The position numbers and the translations under genes were made by a program. From positions 144,742 to 208,741 of the forward strand of contig CALEIK010000026.1 of NCBI GenBank assembly GCA_937876195.1: a stretch of 64,000 bases of DNA, read 5' to 3'. The notes beneath the pieces are model-generated. The model had not been told where the DNA came from. It did not search any database and saw only the letters and a list, made by a program, of their open reading frames with translations. This DNA is from an uncultured Flavobacteriales bacterium (GTDB lineage: Bacteria > Bacteroidota > Bacteroidia > Flavobacteriales_D > Crocinitomicaceae). Every line of letters begins with the position of its first letter. Position 1 is the stretch's first letter. Of this stretch, positions 18,895 to 27,683 are shown piece after piece.

Positions 18895-19650
18895 ATGCGT
18901 TTTAGAATACTTCTGTGCTTTATTATTTTGGGTTTCAATGTCCTTGGACAAAGAAACGTGAAGGATTCCATCATTTCTACACCATGGGTAAGTGTTCAAT
19001 ATGGACTGAACTGGACAGCGGGTAATTTGGACGAAAGATTGGGACTCCTAAATCATGTTGGTATGTTCGCTGGTTATAAAACGAGCAAAAACTGGATTTT
19101 CGGTGTAGATGGGAGTTTTATTTTTGGGAAGGACGTTCGTGAAACAGGATTGTTCGATCACTTAACTGATGAAAAGGGAAATATAACTGACATGAATGGT
19201 GATATCGCAATTGTCCAAGTGCTTGGTAGAGGATTTCATGCGAATGGGAATGTTGGGAAAATATTTCCTGTGTTGAGTCCAAATAAGAACTCTGGAATTT
19301 ATGTCAATTTTGGGGTGGGCTATACCGCCTACAAATACAGAATTGAAACACAAGACCATGTGGTACCGCAAATAGAATTGGATTACCGAAAAGGGTATGA
19401 TCGCTTGACATCTGGTCTAAACACACAGCAATTTATAGGTTATGCTTTGATGGCCAACCAAGGCGCATACAACTTTTATGCTGGATTTTATATACAGGAA
19501 GGCTTTACTTACAATCGAAGAGATGTATTTTTTGATCAACCTGATGTACCCGTTTCAAAGGATATGCGATTGGACATTCAATATGGATTTAGAGTAGCAT
19601 GGCTCGTACCATTGTATAAGCGTGTCCCGAAAGAATTTTATTACAATTAA
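18895..19650 (+). CDS. Predicted outer-membrane beta-barrel protein of unknown function
   Basis: A 251-residue protein with a signal peptide (about 1-18, ending NVLGQ) and many alternating aromatic/hydrophobic strands (for example WVSVQYGLNWTAG, NWIFGVDGSFIFG, GIYVNFGVGYTAYKY), ending with an aromatic segment. This looks like a small outer-membrane barrel. I do not recognise a named family. The stop codon shares one base with the ATG of waaA, so it is probably co-transcribed and may have an envelope or LPS-related role (inference from context). Confidence 0.7.
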   Translation: MRFRILLCFIILGFNVLGQRNVKDSIISTPWVSVQYGLNWTAGNLDERLGLLNHVGMFAGYKTSKNWIFGVDGSFIFGKDVRETGLFDHLTDEKGNITDMNGDIAIVQVLGRGFHANGNVGKIFPVLSPNKNSGIYVNFGVGYTAYKYRIETQDHVVPQIELDYRKGYDRLTSGLNTQQFIGYALMANQGAYNFYAGFYIQEGFTYNRRDVFFDQPDVPVSKDMRLDIQYGFRVAWLVPLYKRVPKEFYYN

Positions 19651-20870
19651 TGAAATTCCTGTACAACATAGGAATTTTTTTATTGGGAATCGGACTCCGT
19701 ATTGCAAGTGTTTTCAATAAGAAAGCTAGATTATGGGTACATGGACGAAGAGAACAGTTCAACGATTTACCCGACACACAGAATAAGGAAGTTATTTGGT
19801 TTCATTGCGCATCATTGGGTGAATTTGATCAAGGTCTGCCATTGATGAACAAGATGAAAGAGGTGAATGAAAATGCCTTCTTGTTGGTGACTTTTTTTTC
19901 GCCATCGGGCATGCAACATTACCATAAACGGAAGCATCCAGCAGATTTTGTGATGTATTTACCGCTGGACACTTCCAGCAACGCAAAAAGATTTCTCACC
20001 CACTTTAATCCAAGCAAGGCCTTTTTTGTGAAATATGAGTTTTGGTCAAATTTTATTTTCGTAGCGCATAACAATGGAACTTTGTTGTTCAATGTCAGTG
20101 GAATTTTTCGTCCCGATCATCGCTATTTTAAATGGTACGGTGGGTTTTTCAGAAAAACACTCAAAGCATTCGATTGGTTTTTTGTGCAAAATAGAGAATC
20201 ATTGGAGTTACTGAAGGGGATAGGAATTGTGAACGTTTCAATTTCAGGCGATGGTCGTTATGACAGGGTCCTTGAAAACAAAGAATATGTAGAAGAAAAT
20301 GAATTGATCGCAGCATTTAAGAATGGACAAGATTTAGTTGTGATTGGCAGTTGTTGGCCTCAAGACGAAGCAATCCTTCTTGATTGGGTGACTTCCTATC
20401 AAGGAAAGGTATTAATTGCTCCTCACAACATCGATGAGGTAAGCGTTTTGTCCATTCAAAAGAAGTTGCCTGAGGCGATTCGGTATACCAAGACTAATTT
20501 GCAACAAGTTGGTGAGGCAAAGGTGCTAATTTTGGATACGATCGGTCAATTGGCAAATGCTTATGCATATGGCACAATCGCGTACGTGGGAGGTGGATTT
20601 TCGGGTAGTTTGCACAATATTCTTGAACCCGCCGTATTTGGATTGCCCGTCATTTTTGGACCGAAACACACCCGTTTTCCAGAAGCACAGGCATTTATTG
20701 ATAACGGCATTGGTAAATCAGTAGCAACGGCAAATGAATTTGAAACTGCGTTTTCTGAGATAATGGTCAACCATGCGAGCATTTCTGAAAGAACTCAACG
20801 CTTTATTGAACAAAACAAGGGATCTGCAGAGAAGATTGTTGTTCACCTTACTTCCAGTCAAGCAGTTTAA
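19650..20870 (+). CDS. waaA: 3-deoxy-D-manno-octulosonic acid transferase WaaA
   Basis: A GT30-family glycosyltransferase that adds Kdo from CMP-Kdo to the lipid A precursor at the inner membrane. The 406-residue protein has an N-terminal membrane anchor (about 4-20), the WFHCASLGEFDQG motif with the catalytic Glu, the SGDGRYDRV segment, and the C-terminal nucleotide-binding part with YVGGGFSGSLHNILEPAVFG. It follows the putative outer-membrane protein with a one-base overlap and converges on oxyR, whose 3' end it overlaps by 23 bp. Confidence 0.94.
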   Translation: MKFLYNIGIFLLGIGLRIASVFNKKARLWVHGRREQFNDLPDTQNKEVIWFHCASLGEFDQGLPLMNKMKEVNENAFLLVTFFSPSGMQHYHKRKHPADFVMYLPLDTSSNAKRFLTHFNPSKAFFVKYEFWSNFIFVAHNNGTLLFNVSGIFRPDHRYFKWYGGFFRKTLKAFDWFFVQNRESLELLKGIGIVNVSISGDGRYDRVLENKEYVEENELIAAFKNGQDLVVIGSCWPQDEAILLDWVTSYQGKVLIAPHNIDEVSVLSIQKKLPEAIRYTKTNLQQVGEAKVLILDTIGQLANAYAYGTIAYVGGGFSGSLHNILEPAVFGLPVIFGPKHTRFPEAQAFIDNGIGKSVATANEFETAFSEIMVNHASISERTQRFIEQNKGSAEKIVVHLTSSQAV

Positions 20871-21768
20871 ATTTTTTCTGTGTCGTATTCTTGGCGTATC
20901 TAAGTTGAACGCTGCGAACGATGTTCTCTAAATATTCCCACTTGTCACTTTTATGGGCAATCAAGGCAACAATTTCTCGCGCTGGAATTTCATCATTTGC
21001 ACTATGTATTGTTTTGTAGTCCTGCTGATTGGTTTGGATGTCGTAATTTGGAACGAGCGTATACCCGCCATGAATCGTCACCATTTTCTCGAGTAAGCGA
21101 ATATTTCCCCCTTCATAATCCCAGTCGGCTTTGTTTTCACTCGTTTTCAGTTCGCAGAAATCCATCATTTGCGTGCGTAAACAGTTCCCCTGATTAAGTA
21201 GCCACGGGTGGACTTCTTTCAATTCATCTGTGGAAACGGTCGTTTTGCTTTCACTTGGAAAAAATGCTTTTATTTCTTCTTGATAGAGCGGAATGGTGCG
21301 CAATTTATTATTGTTCACTGGACCCGAAAGTATGCCGATGTCAATTTTACGATCTTCCATTGCACTCAAGATTTCTTCCGTTTTTAATTCCTCAATCGTC
21401 AATTGGACGTCTGTGTTCATTTCTTTCCATTCTTGGTACAAGTCAGGAAGCATATAGCCTGCAACGGTTGGGATTATGGTCATTCTTAGTTCTTCCTTAA
21501 ATATTCCTTTGGTCCGTTTTACAAAATTATTCACCTTATTGTATTCGAAGAGGGTATCGCGTAGCAACGGCAACAAGTTTCTACCAAAGGGCGTGAGTTC
21601 CAAAGGTTGGCGAGAACGGTCAAAAATGGCACTTCCTAGTGTTTCTTCAGCCTTTTTTATTTGCATGGAAAGTGTGGGTTGAGTAACGAAGCAGCGCTCA
21701 CTTGCTCGTTGAAACTGCAGCTCCTCACTTAGTGTAACGATATAGTGTATTTGTTGAAATGAAAGCAT
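20848..21768 (-). CDS. oxyR: LysR-family hydrogen peroxide sensor OxyR
   Basis: A redox-sensing LysR-type regulator of 306 residues. The N-terminal helix-turn-helix (about 16-45, with RASERCFVTQPTLSMQIKKAE) precedes the substrate-binding-like domain, which holds Cys196 and Cys205 in the motif GNCLRTQMMDFC. The nine-residue spacing equals that of Cys199/Cys208 of E. coli OxyR, which form the regulatory disulfide. The frame is open 35 codons upstream, but the family N-terminus MLSFQQIHYIVTLSEELQF fixes the start at 21768. It is divergent from dps, with a peroxiredoxin gene beyond, the expected targets. Confidence 0.93.
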   Translation of the reverse strand: MLSFQQIHYIVTLSEELQFQRASERCFVTQPTLSMQIKKAEETLGSAIFDRSRQPLELTPFGRNLLPLLRDTLFEYNKVNNFVKRTKGIFKEELRMTIIPTVAGYMLPDLYQEWKEMNTDVQLTIEELKTEEILSAMEDRKIDIGILSGPVNNNKLRTIPLYQEEIKAFFPSESKTTVSTDELKEVHPWLLNQGNCLRTQMMDFCELKTSENKADWDYEGGNIRLLEKMVTIHGGYTLVPNYDIQTNQQDYKTIHSANDEIPAREIVALIAHKSDKWEYLENIVRSVQLRYAKNTTQKKFKLLDWK

Positions 21769-21826
21769 ATAGATATTATTGATGATAGTATAAATATAAT
21801 CAATATTATTTATTGAATATGTATTG

Positions 21827-21834
21827 TATCTTTG
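21827..21834 (+). promoter_or_regulatory. Candidate -7 box of dps
   Basis: TATCTTTG matches TAnnTTTG and lies only 4 bases before the dps ATG, so a transcript from it would be almost leaderless. No clear -33 element at normal distance is visible. The 70-bp oxyR-dps gap is very AT-rich and should contain the OxyR site, but I cannot define it. Confidence 0.35.
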
Positions 21835-21838
21835 AGAT

Positions 21839-22279
21839 ATGGAAAAACAAGCATATATACCGCAATTGAACACCTTGCTTTCAAGTTATCAGTTGCATTA
21901 CCAGAATTTACGCTCGTTGCACTGGAATATTAAAGGAAATGCATTCTTTGAGTTACATTTGAAATACGAGGAATTGTACACGCGAACACAAGTCATCATT
22001 GACGATATTGCAGAACGCATTTTGTCGATTGGCGAGACACCTCTTTCACGATTGAGTGATTATACGAAGCACAGCAAGATTAGCGAGAACGAAATCATAC
22101 ACGATGGAGCAAAAGGTGTTGCATATATTTTAAATGCACAAAAAACATTGTTAGCATTGGAAGAAGAAATTTTAAATCTTTCTGCTGAGGCAAATGATGA
22201 AGGAACAAATTCGTTCATGAGTGACCTCATTGGAGAAAAGGAGAAAACCAATTGGATGTTTAGAGCATGGTTGGCCTAA
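21839..22279 (+). CDS. dps: Dps family DNA-binding ferritin-like protein
   Basis: A 146-residue mini-ferritin that oxidises and stores iron with peroxide and protects DNA. The inter-subunit ferroxidase signature is visible: LHWNIKGNAFFELHLKYEELY (His, then His/Glu) and DDIAERI (Asp and Glu), followed by GETPLSRLSDY. The length is slightly short but within the family range, with little N-terminal extension for DNA binding. It is divergent from oxyR and followed by a peroxiredoxin gene, forming a peroxide-response group. Confidence 0.93.
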   Translation: MEKQAYIPQLNTLLSSYQLHYQNLRSLHWNIKGNAFFELHLKYEELYTRTQVIIDDIAERILSIGETPLSRLSDYTKHSKISENEIIHDGAKGVAYILNAQKTLLALEEEILNLSAEANDEGTNSFMSDLIGEKEKTNWMFRAWLA

Positions 22280-22284
22280 TCAAC

Positions 22285-22292
22285 TAAATTTG
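22285..22292 (+). promoter_or_regulatory. Candidate -7 box of the peroxiredoxin gene
   Basis: TAAATTTG matches TAnnTTTG 32 bases before the start codon of the peroxiredoxin gene; a -33 element at standard spacing is not evident. It suggests the gene can be transcribed apart from dps. Confidence 0.35.
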
Positions 22293-22324
22293 TAGAAATA
22301 ATTAACCCTTAAATAAATATAAAA

Positions 22325-22957
22325 ATGTCAGTATTAGTAGGAAAAAAAGCACCTTCATTTTCTGCAGCAGCAGTTGTGAATGGAGGAGAGATAGTAAATG
22401 ACTTTTCATTGGATCAATACCTTGGAAAGAATCATGTATTGTTTTTCTTTTACCCAAAAGATTTTACATTCGTGTGTCCATCAGAGTTGCATGCGTTTCA
22501 AGCGAAATTAGCAGCTTTTGAAGAAAGAGGAGTGAAAGTAGTAGCATGTTCAACAGACACAGAAGAATCACACTGGGGATGGTTGCAAGTACCAAAAGAT
22601 AAAGGTGGTATTCAAGGTGTGAAATATCCAATTGTTGCAGATACTTCAAAAACAATTTCTGAAGCATTCGGTGTTCTTGCAGGAGAATACGATTACGATA
22701 TGGATGGAAATATGATTGCGACTGGTCCTATGATCGCTTACCGTGGATTGTTCCTAATTGATAAATCTGGAACTGTGATGCACGAACTAGTGAATATGTT
22801 CCCGTTGGGAAGAAACGTGGATGAAGCGTTAAGAATGGTGGATGCATTGCAATTCTTTGAAGAAAATGGTGAAGTATGTCCAGCAAACTGGCACAAAGGA
22901 GATGAAGGAATGAAAGCTTCTTTCGACGGTGTTGCGGATTACTTAGCTAAAAACTAA
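22325..22957 (+). CDS. Typical 2-Cys peroxiredoxin (AhpC/TSA family)
   Basis: A 210-residue thiol peroxidase that reduces hydrogen peroxide and organic peroxides. The peroxidatic Cys51 is in DFTFVCPSE and the resolving Cys185 in GEVCPANW, which defines the typical 2-Cys (Prx1/AhpC) subfamily. There is no ahpF gene nearby, so reduction by thioredoxin is likely. It lies 45 bp after dps and close to oxyR. A hairpin terminator follows the stop codon. Confidence 0.95.
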   Translation: MSVLVGKKAPSFSAAAVVNGGEIVNDFSLDQYLGKNHVLFFFYPKDFTFVCPSELHAFQAKLAAFEERGVKVVACSTDTEESHWGWLQVPKDKGGIQGVKYPIVADTSKTISEAFGVLAGEYDYDMDGNMIATGPMIAYRGLFLIDKSGTVMHELVNMFPLGRNVDEALRMVDALQFFEENGEVCPANWHKGDEGMKASFDGVADYLAKN

Positions 22958-22982
22958 GATTTCTTTCATAATAAATAGGTTA

Positions 22983-23020
22983 GAAGCCGCCTTTCTGTAT
23001 ATCAGATTGGCGGTTTCTTT
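22983..23020 (+). terminator. Hairpin terminator after the peroxiredoxin gene
   Basis: GAAGCCGCC (22983-22991) pairs with GGCGGTTTC (23009-23017) with one G-T pair, followed by a short T-rich stretch. It lies 26 bp after the stop codon. The gap onward to 23155 holds a 14-bp perfect palindrome CTAAATCGATTTAG at 23047-23060 and no gene. Confidence 0.65.
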
Positions 23021-23155
23021 CATTTGTAGGGCGAAAGGAGCATGTGCTAAATCGATTTAGTATCAATTCGCTTAAAATAAGATGCTTAGCGCTTTAATTT
23101 GTCGAATAATTGGGATATCTTCGATGTAATAAACACGACGATAGATTTTACTACT

Positions 23156-24478
23156 ATGATATTAACACTAGCGCGAAGTATAGCCTTATTACTTGCTGTT
23201 GCTCCACTTTCTCCGATACCAATATTTGCCCAAACATTGTTCTGCGATGGTGCTACAATTTTCGTAGACAATGGTGGAATATTACACTGTAACGGCGGAA
23301 TTACATTAGAGAACGGATCGGCCTTGACAAATCATGGAGATGTAAGGACAACAAAAAATTCGACATTTTTAGCACCTGGAACGTTTACCAACGATGTTAC
23401 GTCATCCGTAAATGGCAATGGAATGTATTACGTTGAACAGGATTGGATCAATAACGCTACATTCAACGGAGATTTAAGCACCGTGATTTTGAATGGTAAC
23501 ACCGAACAATTTATTACGAGTACAAACGGTACGATTACTGAGTTTAATAATTTAACGCTACTTGGTGCAGGTACCGGAAACGATAGAAAGAAGTCACTTC
23601 TCGGAGTGGATGCCAGAATTTCAGTAACAGGTATTTTAACTATCAATAATCGAGAGTTGGCCACGGAAACAAATGAACTGTTCGTGCTGAATACGAATGC
23701 AAACGCTATAACAAATACCCAAACGTTTGGTGCGGAGGGGTTTGTAAGTAGTGAGGCTCCTGGCTACCTCAACTGGACAACGAACGGTAGTCCCAGCTAC
23801 CTTTTTCCCGTTGGATCGAGCGATGGAAGTGTTCGTTATCGCCCAGTCACAATTCGACCAAAATCAATTCTAGTTGACAACTATAGGGTTCGCCTGAATA
23901 ACACCAGTGGCGATGCTTATGGTTATTTTTTAGCACAGCACGACGAAGAGATTTCGACACTTAATGCTAATTTTTTCCATTCAATTGAACAAGTTTCAGG
24001 TCTGAACAATGCCGATGTCAGTCTCACCTATTTACCAAGTGCCGATGGTGATTGGAACTCAATGGCTCAATGGAGCAATGGCGAATTGCAATGGAACTCT
24101 GTTGGAACCACTAACAGCGCCAGTCTTGGAAATTATGCTACCGTTGAAAAAGCAGATTGGGACTTTGCCAATCCAGCACACCCATACATCTTGGTGAACC
24201 TCAATGAGGAGATTCATATTCCGAATGTATTTACCCCGAATCAGGACGGTGCGAATGACACATATTTAATCAGCGCTAAAGGAATTACGGAATTTAATAT
24301 TGTGATTGTCAACCGATGGGGGAACGTAGTTTTTGAATCGAATGACATTTTAATTTCTTGGGATGGAACATCAAAAGGAGAGATGTGCCAAGATGGGGTC
24401 TATTTTTATGTGATTCAGGCGAAGTCAGCAACTCAGGAATACAATAAACATGGACATATCACACTCAATGCAAACTAA
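23156..24478 (+). CDS. Secreted protein with T9SS type B (gliding motility-associated) C-terminal sorting domain
   Basis: A 440-residue protein with a signal peptide (about 1-26, ending PIFAQ), a repetitive beta-strand stalk ([16 protein letters not shown] repeats, about 30-170, probably a beta-helix), and a C-terminal domain of about 85 residues with [28 protein letters not shown] and [10 protein letters not shown], the hallmarks of TIGR04131-type CTDs exported by the type IX system. The frame is open upstream from a TTG at 23099, but the signal peptide places the start at 23156. It heads a group of secreted, adhesin-like genes. Confidence 0.85.
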   Translation: MILTLARSIALLLAVAPLSPIPIFAQTLFCDGATIFVDNGGILHCNGGITLENGSALTNHGDVRTTKNSTFLAPGTFTNDVTSSVNGNGMYYVEQDWINNATFNGDLSTVILNGNTEQFITSTNGTITEFNNLTLLGAGTGNDRKKSLLGVDARISVTGILTINNRELATETNELFVLNTNANAITNTQTFGAEGFVSSEAPGYLNWTTNGSPSYLFPVGSSDGSVRYRPVTIRPKSILVDNYRVRLNNTSGDAYGYFLAQHDEEISTLNANFFHSIEQVSGLNNADVSLTYLPSADGDWNSMAQWSNGELQWNSVGTTNSASLGNYATVEKADWDFANPAHPYILVNLNEEIHIPNVFTPNQDGANDTYLISAKGITEFNIVIVNRWGNVVFESNDILISWDGTSKGEMCQDGVYFYVIQAKSATQEYNKHGHITLNAN

Positions 24479-24498
24479 TACTACCCTTTAAACAAAAA

Positions 24499-25500
24499 AT
24501 GATGAAAAGAACAACTAGATTAATAACGATTGGATTTCTGAGCATGTTCACCATGGTTAGTTTTGGTCAGAATAATGTGGGGATTGGAACAACGACACCT
24601 GACCCTAGTGCTATACTAGAAATGGAATCGACGGATCAAGGTGTACTTGTGCCTCGCATGACATCGGCTCAACGATTAGCAATCGTAGCACCTGTCGATG
24701 CATTGCTCGTATATGATACTGATGCAGAATGTTTTTACTATTTTGTTACAGCCACGGGCTGGCAAAACTTATGTGCTGGAGCCGTGGGACCAGCAGGACC
24801 AGCAGGCCCTCCAGGAGCAGACGGAGCAGATGGAGTTGACGGCGTTGATGGCGCAGTTGGCCCAGCAGGACCTCCGGGACCTGCAGGCGCAGATGGAGTA
24901 GACGGTGTTGATGGCGCAGTGGGACCAGCGGGACCTCCAGGACCTCCGGGTGCAGATGGAATAGATGGTGTTGATGGCGCGGCGGGACCAGCAGGACCTC
25001 CAGGCGCGGATGGAGTTGATGGCGCAGTTGGACCAGCAGGACCTCCGGGTGCAGCAGGACCAGCAGGACCTCCAGGTGCAGATGGAGCTACCTCGATGAA
25101 TGGGGTAAATTTAACGACAGCACGAACTATAGGCACAGCCGCATGGTCGAATGTTGCAGGAATGTCTTTCGCCTTTACAGCTACAACTACTTCAGCGATT
25201 GTAACATTTTCTGCTTCAGGTTATGGATACACTAACTCTATGGCATTTGTTCAGTTTAGGATATTAAACAATGGAGTTCCATTAGGAAGCACTAACACCA
25301 AGATACAAAGTTATGATGACGTAACGGGAACAATTACTCCATGGAGCTGCACCTATACTAGATATGTGACAGGACTAACAGTTGGAAATAATTATACAAT
25401 TTCCGTTCAAGGTCAACGTGGGGGAATTTACGGCAATTATGATGCTATCGTCGATCCTGCTCAACCAGGGCACCACATGACCATTTCAGTTATTCAGTAA
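24499..25500 (+). CDS. Collagen-like repeat protein with C-terminal globular head
   Basis: A 333-residue secreted protein: signal peptide (about 1-24, ending SFGQ), a short domain with [18 protein letters not shown] and GVLVPRMT as in many Bacteroidota surface and tail-fibre-like proteins, then 35 uninterrupted Gly-X-Y triplets (residues 94-198; [10 protein letters not shown] variants), and a beta-rich C-terminal domain (199-333) that may be a C1q/jelly-roll-like trimeric head. A trimeric collagen-like stalk is expected. No T9SS sorting domain is visible, so the mode of surface attachment is unclear. It lies 20 bp after the T9SS type B gene. A long open frame on the opposite strand of the repeat is a composition artefact. 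Confidence 0.85.
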   Translation: MMKRTTRLITIGFLSMFTMVSFGQNNVGIGTTTPDPSAILEMESTDQGVLVPRMTSAQRLAIVAPVDALLVYDTDAECFYYFVTATGWQNLCAGAVGPAGPAGPPGADGADGVDGVDGAVGPAGPPGPAGADGVDGVDGAVGPAGPPGPPGADGIDGVDGAAGPAGPPGADGVDGAVGPAGPPGAAGPAGPPGADGATSMNGVNLTTARTIGTAAWSNVAGMSFAFTATTTSAIVTFSASGYGYTNSMAFVQFRILNNGVPLGSTNTKIQSYDDVTGTITPWSCTYTRYVTGLTVGNNYTISVQGQRGGIYGNYDAIVDPAQPGHHMTISVIQ

Positions 25501-25516
25501 ATTTAAACGATGAACG

Positions 25517-25846
25517 ATGAGTAAATTATATACATCCTTTCTTTCTCTAGTTGTTTTGGTGTTTTCTTCCACTGTGATTGGACAAACTTCAGATAAGGAG
25601 ACTTTATCACCAGCAAAAAAAATAACAACTGAACCTACTAAAGATACTTTGGAAAGACAGGAAACCCCGCAGCTTTCCACATCCTCTAAGGTGAATAAGG
25701 TGAATGAGTCAACCGAACCCGCGCAGCTATCAACAACTGGGGGTAAAGCAAGATTGGTAAAGCAAAGTAAAAAGGAGTCTCCTGCTCGACTAGAGCAAGG
25801 GAGTAGCAAAGATGTGAAGAAGGAAAAGGAATCACTTAAACCTTAA
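25517..25846 (+). CDS. Small secreted Lys/Ser/Thr-rich protein of unknown function
   Basis: A 109-residue protein with a clear signal peptide (about 1-22, ending VIGQ) and a low-complexity, hydrophilic mature part rich in Lys, Glu, Ser and Thr, containing a loose internal repeat (ETPQLSTSSKV and EPAQLSTTGGK). I recognise no family. It starts 16 bp after the collagen-like gene and is probably co-transcribed with it; a role as a linker or accessory to that protein is only a guess. Confidence 0.6.
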   Translation: MSKLYTSFLSLVVLVFSSTVIGQTSDKETLSPAKKITTEPTKDTLERQETPQLSTSSKVNKVNESTEPAQLSTTGGKARLVKQSKKESPARLEQGSSKDVKKEKESLKP

Positions 25847-25852
25847 CCTCAT

Positions 25853-26587
25853 TTAGAGCGCTTTTTTAAGTACCAGCAACATATTACCAGGAGTTCCAGG
25901 CAGTATTTTTTCTAAAACTTGCAGCAAAAATGTGGGCAATCGCTTGGCTTGATAAACCGAGTGGTATTTATTGAAAAAGGCTTTGAAAAGAGCTGAATAG
26001 TAAATGGGTTCAAGTCCTGCTTCTTTCGCTAAGGAGTGCATCTGAGCTTTGTTAAACCCCCAGGAATCGGCGTTCTCTGAAGGAGAAAAGTGATCTTCGG
26101 AATATATATCATACCATAAAAAGACACCGTCATCCTTTAAGTGATTCTTGATGTTAGAGAGACCTGTAATTAGTTGCTCTTGGGTCGTTAAATGGGAAAA
26201 CAAGTCAAATGCAGTGATAAAGTCATAACAATTCGAACTTGATTTAAAGGTCAGAACATCACCCACAGCGAAATGGCACTCTGGATACTTCTCTTGCGCC
26301 TTCTTTATTCTGTGTTGCGAAAGGTCCACTCCAGTTGCATTTTGAGGAAGAAATCCCTCGCCGATGAAAAAATCAATCATCCCTCCATTTCCGCAGCCCA
26401 CATCGATTAATTGTTTTGTGTCTAGAGCCCCATTTTCTTGCTGATACTGAGACAAATATTTTCTGAGATGTTTGTAAAGGACTTTGTGTGAATACCGACC
26501 TATTGGATGGCTTTCTGAATAAATGGAGTTCTCGTTATTCCCTTCATTATCAAAACGTTCAGATACAACATCCTTATAATCTTTCAT
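25853..26587 (-). CDS. Class I SAM-dependent methyltransferase
   Basis: A 244-residue methyltransferase with the SAM-binding motif DVGCGNGGMIDFF, the acidic ribose-binding residue in VDLSQHRIKKA and a post-II motif with AFDLFSHL. The C-terminal part is hydrophobic and ends LPGTPGNMLLVLKKAL. The frame is open 21 codons upstream, but a start at 26587 (MKDYKDVV) fits the family. The substrate cannot be inferred. It converges on the small secreted gene with 6 bp between stop codons and follows ttcA on the minus strand after about 125 bp. Confidence 0.8.
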   Translation of the reverse strand: MKDYKDVVSERFDNEGNNENSIYSESHPIGRYSHKVLYKHLRKYLSQYQQENGALDTKQLIDVGCGNGGMIDFFIGEGFLPQNATGVDLSQHRIKKAQEKYPECHFAVGDVLTFKSSSNCYDFITAFDLFSHLTTQEQLITGLSNIKNHLKDDGVFLWYDIYSEDHFSPSENADSWGFNKAQMHSLAKEAGLEPIYYSALFKAFFNKYHSVYQAKRLPTFLLQVLEKILPGTPGNMLLVLKKAL

Positions 26588-26713
26588 GATTTTCCTTTTA
26601 CAAATTTTCTTGAAAATACGATATTTATTGGTTCTTATAAAAATAAACAAAGGAATGAGCGATTTTTAAATTGTTTTAGTCGCACCAAAAAATGATGATC
26701 TGTTGGATAACTT

Positions 26714-27511
26714 TTAGACCTTTGGTGATTGGTCAATTAGATGGTCAAAATCAAAGAGCGTGGTATCCAGTAAATGTGATGGATTAACATTCCTGAGTGC
26801 ATTAAACATGGATGAGGATCGCCCTGGAAATTCCTCGTCCCAATCTTTGATCATTTTCTTGACTTTTTTGCGCATCATATTTTCTTGGGAACCGCATAAG
26901 GTGCATGGAATAATGGGAAAATTCATTCCTTCCGAGTAGATTTCAATCTCACTTTCTTTACAAAAAGCGAGTGGACGGATCACGATGTGTCTTCCATCAT
27001 CGGTAAGGTATTTTGCAGGCATCGCTTCGATCCGAGCACCGTTGAATAAATTCATGAAGAATGTTTCAATGATGTCGTCTCTATGGTGACCAAGGGCAAT
27101 TTTGGTCGCGCCTATTTCATCGGCAATCGTGTATAAATTTCCTCTCCGCAAACGGGAACACAAACTGCACATTGTTTGACCTGGAAGTGTTTTTTCCATT
27201 ACGATGCTGTAGGTATCCTTTTCCACGATGCGAAAATCTATACCCAACTGTGACAAATAATCTGGCAGAATGTGCTCGGGATAACCAGGTTGCTTTTGAT
27301 CCAAATGAACAGCAACAATTTCAAACTGAATGTCTGAATTTTTTTGATAGTGCATCAATACATCCAACATGGTATAGCTGTCCTTTCCTCCTGACAAGCA
27401 GACCATCACACGATCTCCGTTTTCAATAAGGGAGTATATTTTCCAGGCTTCCCACACATCTTTGCGCAGGTGCTTTTGAATTCGGTTAAAAATTGAGGTC
27501 TCACTATTCAT
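26714..27511 (-). CDS. ttcA: tRNA 2-thiocytidine biosynthesis protein TtcA
   Basis: Thiolates cytidine 32 in certain tRNAs, using ATP and an iron-sulfur cluster. The 265-residue protein has the PP-loop SGGKDS (40-45), the Cys115/Cys118 pair in [11 protein letters not shown] and the Cys203/Cys206 pair in IPCTLCGSQ, the arrangement of Ttc[14 protein letters not shown] is the second conserved PP-loop enzyme motif. It is divergent from the downstream histidine kinase gene. Confidence 0.93.
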   Translation of the reverse strand: MNSETSIFNRIQKHLRKDVWEAWKIYSLIENGDRVMVCLSGGKDSYTMLDVLMHYQKNSDIQFEIVAVHLDQKQPGYPEHILPDYLSQLGIDFRIVEKDTYSIVMEKTLPGQTMCSLCSRLRRGNLYTIADEIGATKIALGHHRDDIIETFFMNLFNGARIEAMPAKYLTDDGRHIVIRPLAFCKESEIEIYSEGMNFPIIPCTLCGSQENMMRKKVKKMIKDWDEEFPGRSSSMFNALRNVNPSHLLDTTLFDFDHLIDQSPKV

Positions 27512-27683
27512 ACTGCAAATTTAATCAGTCTTGAGCGATTTAGGATTTTAACTGTTCAATTATCAATTTGTTAAACGAATAATGTACGGTGATTTTTCTA
27601 AATTAATGTTGTATATTGTATCGTAAACCATTATCAATCAGTGTAATTAATTTGTTTAATCACTGTCGCCAAATCCACTGAGT

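Noticed and set aside
21769..21873. Longer N-terminus for OxyR
   Set aside because: It would cross most of the divergent promoter region and is absent from LysR-family proteins.
23047..23060. Perfect 14-bp palindrome CTAAATCGATTTAG as an operator
   Set aside because: It is a single AT-rich palindrome about 95 bp before a structural gene with no second copy seen and no regulator nearby; chance cannot be excluded.
24781..25095. Regular repeats that could look like a CRISPR array
   Set aside because: The units encode continuous Gly-X-Y triplets, vary in length and have no unique spacers; no cas genes are present.
24738..25136. Long open frame on the minus strand opposite the collagen-like repeat
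   Set aside because: It mirrors the Gly-Pro-rich repeat composition ([12 protein letters not shown] peptide), has no start context or neighbours, and is a shadow of the real gene.
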